Origin: Bacillota bacterium
GTDB lineage: Bacteria > Bacillota > Clostridia > Acetivibrionales > DSM-1351
Direction of reading: 5' to 3'
NCBI GenBank assembly: GCA_023431385.1
Contig: JAEYWA010000233.1
Coordinates: forward strand, 1-5,679
Length of the DNA stretch: 5,679 bases
Part shown: piece after piece, positions 1 to 5,075 of the stretch
How the letters are laid out: every line of letters starts with the position of its first letter
How positions within the stretch are numbered: the stretch's first letter is position 1
Position numbers and translations under genes: made by a program
The notes under the pieces: model-generated
What the model was told of the DNA's origin: nothing
The model's database searches: none
The model's input: only the letters and a program-made list of their open reading frames with translations

Positions 1-38
1 ACCCGTTTACGGGTGAGCCAGTAAAGAAAGGCAAATAA
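1..38 (+). CDS. possible C-terminal tail of an upstream gene (TnpB-like?), partial
   Basis: From base 3 a reading frame without an internal stop encodes PFTGEPVKKGK and ends at TAA (36-38). The two other plus-strand frames stop earlier, at 13-15 and 22-24. Eleven residues cannot identify a family. The idea that this is the end of a tnpB-type gene rests only on the hairpin-rich, omega-RNA-like segment that follows it, because TnpB genes of IS200/IS605 elements usually end just before or inside their guide RNA. It could equally be a chance open stretch. Bases 1-14 also form a small perfect hairpin, ACCCGT-TT-ACGGGT. Confidence 0.22.
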   Translation, partial: PFTGEPVKKGK

Positions 39-59
39 AAACAGCCCCTTAAGGGGCTG
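33..59 (-). terminator. intrinsic terminator of the glycosyltransferase gene
   Basis: CAGCCCC-TTAA-GGGGCTG (42-59) is a perfect 7-bp GC-rich stem with a 4-base loop. Read on the minus strand, it is followed at once by TTTTTATTT (complement of 33-41), the classic rho-independent layout. On the plus strand the stem is followed by CTTGTG with no T-run, so it should stop only leftward transcription. It lies about 135 bases past the stop codon of the minus-strand glycosyltransferase gene, the only gene seen that could use it. Confidence 0.85.
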
Positions 60-169
60 CTTGTGAAATCTATGCGGTTGGCGGACTATTCAATATGTCT
101 TTAGACATAGCCAGTAACATGCCCTTACAGGGCTAGAGCATGCCACACGTTCTACGTGTGGTCATGACT
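60..169 (+). ncRNA. structured hairpin array, candidate IS200/IS605 right end with omega (TnpB guide) RNA
   Basis: Within about 110 bases there are three perfect hairpins: TATGTCT-TT-AGACATA (94-109), GCCCT-TAC-AGGGC (121-133) and CCACACGT-TCT-ACGTGTGG (143-150 with 154-161). The last can be extended by CATG/CATG (139-142 with 163-166) across a bulged T. CTATG (70-74) could also pair with CATAG (106-110), competing with the first hairpin. No reading frame of useful length covers the segment. A run of short hairpins ending in a stable stem followed by a TCATGA-like motif, just after a short reading-frame end, resembles the scaffold part of TnpB-associated omega RNAs as I remember them. On that model the element boundary would fall near 165-170 and the guide would be the bases that follow. 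This is family resemblance, not a match I could test. It could instead be another structured RNA or a palindromic repeat cluster. Confidence 0.4.
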
Positions 170-193
170 TGTAGTTTCATTTTACAGCTCAAT

Positions 194-1384
194 CTACGAG
201 CTTCTGCGAGACTGCAGTCTTAATCTTAAAGATCTTCTTTTGCGGCGCAGTTCCGAAGGGAAAATGAATATTTCGTTCCGGATAAGACTTAGAGAAGTTT
301 CAACAATTTTTTTTGCAGAATCATGATCAAAGAATTCTCTTTGAGCCTGTTTTATTTCATTTAACCCTTTTGCACCGTCTGCCAGAAGTTCTGAAACCAT
401 TGATGAAAGGGTAGAATGGTCTTCACAGAAGATACCCAGCTTATTGTTGACAGCAAAATCTGGATTTTCCTGCTCCTGCCCTGGCAATGCTCCTGTTATT
501 ATCAAAGGTACATTACAAGCAATGGCTTCCATCATTACATTCGGGCTGCCTCTGGTAAAGGCTATATCTGATTTAAGCATATGCTCCTGAATATTTGTAA
601 CATATCCAAAAATTTCAACTCTTCCGGGGTACTGCTGTGCAAGGGACTTCTCCAATTTCTCCTTCATAGTTTCATTTCTTCCGGCAATGATACTCACATT
701 GCAGTTGAAATTATCAAGAAGAATTTTTGATACGCTATTCATGTCTCCAGAACCTTCTCCGCCACTCATAATCAAGCATTCGAGGGGTCTATCCAGATTA
801 TAGTCGGGTTTTTGAATCCCCTGGCCTATGTGCTGGGTGAATCTCGACCTTACGGGAAATCCGATAACTGTTATTTTATCTTCAGGAACGCCAAAGCCCT
901 GGCATCTCTCCATTGCCTCCTGAGTCGGACAAATAATGCAATCTGCTCTTTTATCAGCCCACAATGGAGATATACTTACTAGATCAGCCACAAAAATAGC
1001 AAAAGGTATATTTATTTTATATTCTTTAAGTATATTTAGTATAGGTGAGTTAAAAACCGGATGAACAGATAGTATCAAATCAGGTTTAAGCCTTCTTAAC
1101 ATTTTAATAAAATTTTCACGTATTGTTAATTCGGTAAATTCATGTATAAATGAAGGATTACGTTTTGAAATTTTCCATGCCAATTTCCAGAGTTCCTTGG
1201 CATTTCTTGTTACCAAACCATAGGATTTGCCTACTTTAACCCACATATTTCCGCCTAATTCAAAACCATCTATAACACTAACATTAACATCATCCTGCAA
1301 ATCAAACTGTTCCATCAATGATTCACTTATACTTTTATGCCCGTGACCAGTGTATTCTGATGAAATTATTACTACGTTTCTCAT
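194..1384 (-). CDS. MGDG synthase/GT28-type glycosyltransferase
   Basis: A 396-residue protein of the MGDG-synthase/processive diacylglycerol glucosyltransferase type (GT-B fold, family GT28), expected to move a sugar from a UDP-sugar to a membrane lipid at the inner face of the membrane. The N-terminal half resembles the MGDG_synth domain: a strand followed by GHGH (13-16), SVHPVFNSP (106-114), and a VADLVSISPLW segment (132-142) matching the family's TDxxxHxxW region but with A and S at the T and H positions. The C-terminal half has SGGEGSGD (207-214) and the donor-binding end TRGSPNVMMEA (277-287) and PGQEQEN (301-307). The usual GGxT before the helix reads RGSPN here. The start at 1384 is preceded on its strand by AGGAAG (1394-1389), four bases away. 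Length is normal for the family, but the last ~18 residues are unusually rich in Arg, Ser and Leu. Substrate and product cannot be read from the sequence, so no gene symbol is given. Confidence 0.88.
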   Translation of the reverse strand: MRNVVIISSEYTGHGHKSISESLMEQFDLQDDVNVSVIDGFELGGNMWVKVGKSYGLVTRNAKELWKLAWKISKRNPSFIHEFTELTIRENFIKMLRRLKPDLILSVHPVFNSPILNILKEYKINIPFAIFVADLVSISPLWADKRADCIICPTQEAMERCQGFGVPEDKITVIGFPVRSRFTQHIGQGIQKPDYNLDRPLECLIMSGGEGSGDMNSVSKILLDNFNCNVSIIAGRNETMKEKLEKSLAQQYPGRVEIFGYVTNIQEHMLKSDIAFTRGSPNVMMEAIACNVPLIITGALPGQEQENPDFAVNNKLGIFCEDHSTLSSMVSELLADGAKGLNEIKQAQREFFDHDSAKKIVETSLSLIRNEIFIFPSELRRKRRSLRLRLQSRRSS

Positions 1385-1434
1385 TTTTCTTCCTAAGCCT
1401 CCAAAGATGAAATCTTAATCCAGTAGTTACTCTT

Positions 1435-1464
1435 ATTATATATAATAAACAACATTTGGGTTAA
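1435..1464 (-). promoter_or_regulatory. candidate sigma-A promoter for the glycosyltransferase gene
   Basis: On the minus strand, a perfect TATAAT -10 box (1440-1435) is preceded by an 18-base spacer and TTAACC (1464-1459), which matches 4 of 6 bases of the TTGACA -35 consensus. Transcription would begin near 1428, giving a leader of about 45 bases that contains GGAGG (1401-1397) and the AGGAAG ribosome site. The weak -35 and the AT-rich surroundings make this tentative. Confidence 0.35.
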
Positions 1465-1573
1465 ATGATAGGTGTCAATCCAAACAATTTTTTTCATTTC
1501 TGACACATATTATTCTACGAAGTTTATGGATAAATGTTTGATTATATTTTTATTAATATAATTTTCTTTGGCG

Positions 1574-1601
1574 TTATAAACGAAAAAATGTTTTCATATT
1601 A
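1574..1601 (+). promoter_or_regulatory. candidate forespore-type (sigma-G/F-like) promoter for dacF
   Basis: CATATTA (1595-1601) fits the CATnnTA -10 pattern of sigma-G promoters, with TTATA (1574-1578) 16 bases upstream as a -35-like element. Bacillus dacF is transcribed by forespore sigma factors, which is why this pattern was looked for. The region is very AT-rich, so chance matches are likely. A TATAAT hexamer at 1557-1562 has no -35 at proper spacing. Confidence 0.28.
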
Positions 1602-1624
1602 ATATAACGAGGTTAAAGGAGTAT

Positions 1625-1669
1625 ATGGTGTATTACACTCCGGGTGGTGACTTATATGCCTCGTTTTAA
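1625..1669 (+). CDS. possible 14-codon leader peptide overlapping the dacF start
   Basis: AAAGGAG (1615-1621) is the best ribosome-binding site upstream of dacF, but the ATG it serves (1625; an adjacent GTG at 1628 has better spacing) is not in the dacF frame. That frame encodes MVYYTPGGDLYASF and stops at TAA 1667-1669, just past the dacF ATG at 1656. The two frames would overlap by 14 bases, as in translational coupling. The spacing from AAAGGAG to ATG is short (3 bases). A frameshift error joining this start to dacF is the main alternative. Confidence 0.3.
   Translation: MVYYTPGGDLYASF
1643..1650 (+). promoter_or_regulatory. ribosome-binding site deciding the dacF start
   Basis: GGTGGTGA differs by one base from GGAGGTGA, the strong Gram-positive Shine-Dalgarno sequence, and its core lies 8 bases before ATG 1656. 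An in-frame GTG at 1644 lies inside this site and is therefore an unlikely start. Confidence 0.6.
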
Positions 1670-2948
1670 CGCATATACGGTAAGAAAACTTTCAGAAGCC
1701 AAAAGTGAAATTCTTTATTTTAATTGGAAAGCTGGGGATGTGAGGCTGTTGAGAAAAACTTTTAGATTAGTGTTAATATTTGCTATCATTTTGTCCTGTG
1801 TTTTATGTACAAATGAAGTTTCGGCGGATGATACAAACGAAGATGAACTTATAAACGGATTTCATAATGAGGCTGTCATTGAGTCTACGGGCGGAAAGCT
1901 ACCCAGAGTATCAGCAGGGGCGGCTATTGTAATGGATACCGAAAGCGGTAGGATTCTTTATGAAAAAAATGCCTTTACGAGGCGATCAATAGCCAGTACA
2001 ACAAAAATAATGACAGCTATTGTGGCACTTGAAAATGGAAATGATGAGGAAGATGTATTAATTAGCAAGAGGGCTGCTGCAATAGGCGGATCAACAGTTA
2101 ATCTTATAGAGGGGAAAACCTATAAGCTTAAGGATCTGATGTATGCAATGATGCTTCGTTCTGGAAATGATGCAGCTATAGCCATAGCGGAATATATCGG
2201 AGGTTCAGTGGAGCTTTTTGCTGAAATGATGAACCGAAAGGCTGCCGAAATTGGTGCTGTTAATACGAACTTTGTAACTCCCCATGGGCTGGATGACCCA
2301 CAGCACTACTCAACTCCTTATGACCTTGCCCTTATAACCCAGTACGCTTTAAAAAATGAGAAATTTTGTAGGATTGTTGGCACCAGATACTCAGTTTTCA
2401 ATGGTAGAGATATTACCAATACAAATGAAATGTTAGGACTTTATCCGTGGGCTGACGGAGTAAAAACTGGCTATACAGGGCAGGCAGGGAGATGTCTTGT
2501 AACATCGGCAACCAGAGATAACTGGAAGATTATTTCCATCGTGCTTGGCTGTCCTACACGAAGCATAAGGGCTCAAAACAGCAAGATACTGCTGGATTAT
2601 GCTTTCGATAACTATAAAAATTATGATTACTTGAAAAGAGGTCAGCAATTACAGGAGGTTAACATACATAAAGGTAAGGTTGGTAAAGTCTCTCTATATT
2701 CTGATGTGGATATAACTATACCTCTCAAGGCGGATGAGGTTAACAAAGTGAAGATAGTATATAATATTCCCGATAAAGTTGAAGCTCCACTAATACGGAA
2801 TACAAAAGTCGGAACCGTAGATTTTGTTTTAGAAGGAAAGGTTTTAGCCACAACAGACCTAAAAAATATAGAAACGGTTAAAAGAAAAGATTTTTATTAC
2901 TATTTTGATTCAATTTTCAAGACCTGGGCCGGACTTGTACATAACTGA
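1656..2948 (+). CDS. dacF: D-alanyl-D-alanine carboxypeptidase, DacF-like
   Basis: A penicillin-binding DD-carboxypeptidase (peptidase S11) that removes the terminal D-Ala from peptidoglycan stem peptides outside the membrane. Numbered from ATG 1656 (430 residues), the active site is complete: STTK (114-117, nucleophile Ser114), SGN (169-171) and KTG (270-272). The C-terminal part (about 325-405) resembles the PBP5_C beta domain, and the end (KDFYYYFDSIFKTWAGLV) looks like an amphipathic membrane anchor. The signal peptide is unusual: a charged stretch RLLRKTFR, a hydrophobic core near 38-51 and a VSA-DD cleavage site near 57, all preceded by about 30 extra residues. ATG 1656 is chosen for its ribosome site. 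GTG 1740 would give a standard 402-residue precursor and GTG 1644 adds four residues. In Bacillus, DacF acts on spore cortex peptidoglycan. The family is certain, but assignment to DacF rather than another S11 paralogue is by general resemblance. Confidence 0.9.
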   Translation: MPRFNAYTVRKLSEAKSEILYFNWKAGDVRLLRKTFRLVLIFAIILSCVLCTNEVSADDTNEDELINGFHNEAVIESTGGKLPRVSAGAAIVMDTESGRILYEKNAFTRRSIASTTKIMTAIVALENGNDEEDVLISKRAAAIGGSTVNLIEGKTYKLKDLMYAMMLRSGNDAAIAIAEYIGGSVELFAEMMNRKAAEIGAVNTNFVTPHGLDDPQHYSTPYDLALITQYALKNEKFCRIVGTRYSVFNGRDITNTNEMLGLYPWADGVKTGYTGQAGRCLVTSATRDNWKIISIVLGCPTRSIRAQNSKILLDYAFDNYKNYDYLKRGQQLQEVNIHKGKVGKVSLYSDVDITIPLKADEVNKVKIVYNIPDKVEAPLIRNTKVGTVDFVLEGKVLATTDLKNIETVKRKDFYYYFDSIFKTWAGLVHN

Positions 2949-2984
2949 TAAATTTGGCATAATAATAGAAGTCGCTTTGCGAAT

Positions 2985-3003
2985 ATATTAACTATTTTAA
3001 TAT
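2985..3003 (+). other. AT-only hairpin in the dacF-radical SAM spacer
   Basis: ATATTAA-CTATT-TTAATAT is a perfect 7-bp inverted repeat made only of A/T pairs. GGAGG (3004-3008) follows directly but is 52 bases before the next start codon and has no usual start codon (ATG, GTG or TTG) at proper distance. A smaller TCGC-TTT-GCGA hairpin (2972-2982) precedes it. Neither has a T-run, so neither looks like a terminator, and read-through from dacF into the next gene is plausible. Confidence 0.3.
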
Positions 3004-3060
3004 GGAGGCTGGTTTTAGAGAAACTGAAGGTCTGTTTCCGAAAACTGTTACGAAGTATAA

Positions 3061-4791
3061 ATGAAAACATTGTTGGTTGGGATTAACTCAAAATACATAC
3101 ATACCTGTCTGGCGGTATGGTATCTAAAAGTAAGTTTGAAAGACTGTACTAATACTTCAATAAGGGAGTTTACAATAAACGATAATAAAGATGATATCCT
3201 CTCAGGGATATACCTGGAAAAGCCTGATGTTTTGGCTTTTTCCTGCTATATATGGAATATCGAGCCAGTAAGGTCACTATTAAGAGAAATAAAAAAGCTT
3301 TTACCTGAATGTATAATTATACTTGGAGGCCCGGAGGTTTCCTATACTGCCAAAGAAGTCATGAAGGGAAATGAGGCTGCAGACTTTGTATTGTGCGGTG
3401 AGGGGGAGGAAATATTCCCGGTTTTAATAGATTCCATTGAAAATTGCTCACAAGAGTATAAAAAACTTTCCGGTATTGCCTACAGGGAGGGCGGACAGGT
3501 TGTTTACAGAGAGGGCTTTAATCTGATGTCACAATTGGACAGTCTTCCTTCTCCTTATACCGATGAGCTTTTGACTTCAACAGAGAATAGAATTTTATAT
3601 TATGAATCATCCAGGGGCTGCCCATTTTCCTGCTCCTATTGCATTTCATCAACATTTAATGGTGTCAGATTCTTTTCATTGGATAGGGTAAAAGTTGATC
3701 TTGAAAAGCTTGTAAGCTACAAACCGAAGCTAATAAAATTTGTTGACAGGACTTTTAATTGTAACAGAAAAAGAGCAAAAGAGATCCTAGAATATATAAT
3801 ATCATTAAATTGTAATACAGTTTTTCACTTTGAAGCGGCTGCAGACCTATTTGACCAAGAGCTACTCGAATTGCTGGGCAGAGCTCCAAAGGGCAGAGTT
3901 CAGCTGGAAATTGGCCTTCAGACTACAAATTCTCAAACACTTAATGAAATAGAACGCGTAACTGACCTGGACAAGCTTAAACAGAATGTAAAGGAAATAC
4001 TGGTAAACGGAAACATACATGTCCATTTGGATCTAATTGCGGGTTTACCCTATGAAGATATTAAATCCTTCAAGAAATCCTTCAATGATGTATACGAAAT
4101 GAAACCTCAGCAGCTTCAACTGGGCTTCCTGAAAATGCTAAAGGGTTCGAAGATACGAAGGGAAGCTGAAAAGCATGAATATAGCTTTAGAAATTATTCT
4201 CCCTATGAGATTCTGGAAAATAGATATATTAGTTACAATGATATTCTGGATTTAAAAGATATTGAGGAGGTCTTAGAGAGATACTTCAATTCAGGTCGGT
4301 TTTCAAAGTCTCTGGAAATACTGGAGTTTTTATACTCAGGAGATTTCTATGAATTATTTAGACAGATGTCTGTTTATTGTAGGGAAAACAGATATCTTGA
4401 CAGGCCTGTATCCTACCGTGAGAACATAGCTGTTCTGTTTAATTTTGTTAAGTCAGACTTATTTGAAAAAATTGATCTTGAGAGATTTCGACAGGCTATG
4501 GTGTTTGATTTCCTCTCTTCGGACAGCTCCTGTGCAATCCCGGAGGCAATAAAAGCTCAACATGACTTATTACCAAGCAACCAGACTCATGAATTGCTTA
4601 AAAGTGAGAAATTTATTAAGGAATATCTTCCTGATACCGTAGGTTTATCAGCTAAAAATATTTTAAAAAGAGTATTTTTTGTGTCACTGCATAAATTGAC
4701 AGGCCCTGATGAAATTCTGATGTTTGACTATCAATATAAGGATTCAGTCAATGGAAAATACAGGAGCATTGTTGTGCCTTGCTGTGATTGA
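3061..4791 (+). CDS. B12-binding-fold radical SAM protein with DUF4080-like C-terminus
   Basis: A 576-residue cytoplasmic enzyme of unknown substrate. Residues 1 to about 130 form a cobalamin-binding-like Rossmann domain (GGPEVSY 89-95, LCGEGEEIF 111-119), but the DxHxxG motif that supplies the lower cobalt ligand in classic B12 proteins is not visible. The radical SAM core follows, with the [4Fe-4S] cluster motif C187-x3-C191-x2-C194 in SRGCPFSCSYC, then FVDRTFN (227-233), the FHFEAAADL strand (256-264), EIGLQTTN (283-290) and LDLIAGLPYED (323-333), all typical of the MiaB/Elp3-like SAM barrel. From about 370 onward it resembles DUF4080, a C-terminal extension of such proteins. The start at 3061 is fixed by an in-frame TAA just before it (3058-3060), although the ribosome site is weak (GAAG 3052-3055). 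It follows dacF by 112 bases and may be co-transcribed. Methyl transfer or another radical modification is possible, but nothing in the sequence names the target. Confidence 0.88.
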   Translation: MKTLLVGINSKYIHTCLAVWYLKVSLKDCTNTSIREFTINDNKDDILSGIYLEKPDVLAFSCYIWNIEPVRSLLREIKKLLPECIIILGGPEVSYTAKEVMKGNEAADFVLCGEGEEIFPVLIDSIENCSQEYKKLSGIAYREGGQVVYREGFNLMSQLDSLPSPYTDELLTSTENRILYYESSRGCPFSCSYCISSTFNGVRFFSLDRVKVDLEKLVSYKPKLIKFVDRTFNCNRKRAKEILEYIISLNCNTVFHFEAAADLFDQELLELLGRAPKGRVQLEIGLQTTNSQTLNEIERVTDLDKLKQNVKEILVNGNIHVHLDLIAGLPYEDIKSFKKSFNDVYEMKPQQLQLGFLKMLKGSKIRREAEKHEYSFRNYSPYEILENRYISYNDILDLKDIEEVLERYFNSGRFSKSLEILEFLYSGDFYELFRQMSVYCRENRYLDRPVSYRENIAVLFNFVKSDLFEKIDLERFRQAMVFDFLSSDSSCAIPEAIKAQHDLLPSNQTHELLKSEKFIKEYLPDTVGLSAKNILKRVFFVSLHKLTGPDEILMFDYQYKDSVNGKYRSIVVPCCD

Positions 4792-4858
4792 CGAAGAGGT
4801 GGATTTATTATTGGATTATACACCAAACATTTTAAAACACTAATAAAACTGTTGAAAT

Positions 4859-4914
4859 AAAAAAACCTGTTTTAGAAATTCCGGTTAACCCGGATAATCT
4901 AAGACAGGTTTTTT
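4859..4914 (+). terminator. intrinsic terminator after the radical SAM gene
   Basis: CCTGTTTTAGA (4866-4876) pairs with TCTAAGACAGG (4898-4908) over 11 bp with one G-T wobble, and TTTTTT (4909-4914) follows. Seven A residues (4859-4865) precede it and can extend the stem. The loop contains a nested CCGG-TTAAC-CCGG hairpin (4881-4893). It ends the transcript of the radical SAM gene 68 bases past its stop and insulates prkA. The A-tract means it could also work leftward, but no gene on the minus strand needs it. Confidence 0.9.
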
Positions 4915-4943
4915 GCATTCACGTACGAAAAGTTGGTATTTGA

Positions 4944-4971
4944 TAATATTTTAAGATTATTCACATATATT
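4944..4971 (+). promoter_or_regulatory. candidate sigma-E (mother-cell) promoter of prkA
   Basis: TAATATT (4944-4950) fits the Bacillus sigma-E -35 consensus KMATATT at every position, and CATATATT (4964-4971) fits the -10 consensus CATACAHT at 7 of 8. The 13-base spacer is about one base shorter than usual. Transcription would start near 4979, about 97 bases before the prkA start. Bacillus prkA belongs to the sigma-E regulon, so context and motif agree. AT-rich composition raises the chance of coincidence. Confidence 0.5.
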
Positions 4972-4991
4972 TTTAAATGAGATATTTTATC

Positions 4992-5043
4992 AGGAACAAA
5001 TTGACAGCTGCTGATTATAATGACAGTAAAACGGTTTGTTCCT
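4992..5043 (+). repeat. inverted repeat in the prkA leader
   Basis: AGGAACAAA (4992-5000) and TTTGTTCCT (5035-5043) are a perfect 9-bp inverted repeat around a 34-base loop; two G-T pairs and one G-C pair could extend it inward. The loop holds TTGACA (5001-5006) and TATAAT (5016-5021) only 9 bases apart, too close for a sigma-A promoter, and a TGACAG direct repeat (5002-5007, 5021-5026). If the upstream sigma-E promoter is real, the repeat lies in the mRNA leader as a stem 32 bases before the start codon. Otherwise it could be an operator. Confidence 0.55.
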
Positions 5044-5075
5044 TTAGTCTACCAGGTAAAAAGGGAGGTTTCCAG

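Noticed and set aside
1..193. CRISPR array
   Set aside because: The hairpins differ in sequence, spacing is irregular, and there is no repeated direct unit of CRISPR length.
1538..1562. TTGATT and TATAAT as a sigma-A promoter for dacF
   Set aside because: The spacer is 13 bases, too short, and no better -35 is present at 16-18 bases.
1552..1607. Direct repeat ATTAATATAA at 1552-1561 and 1598-1607
   Set aside because: It is made only of A and T in a very AT-rich spacer, so a 10-base chance repeat is not surprising.
2433..2851. Open frames on the minus strand inside dacF (2433-2648 and 2642-2851)
   Set aside because: They lie wholly antisense to a gene with intact catalytic motifs, and their translations show no recognisable domain.
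4792..4835. Tiny frame after the radical SAM gene, TTG start following a GAGGTGG-like site
   Set aside because: It is only about ten codons with no support, lying between the stop codon and the terminator; most likely untranslated trailer.
5001..5021. TTGACA and TATAAT as a sigma-A promoter for prkA
   Set aside because: The spacer is 9 bases, not about 17. Pairing either hexamer with a partner at normal spacing gives poor matches.
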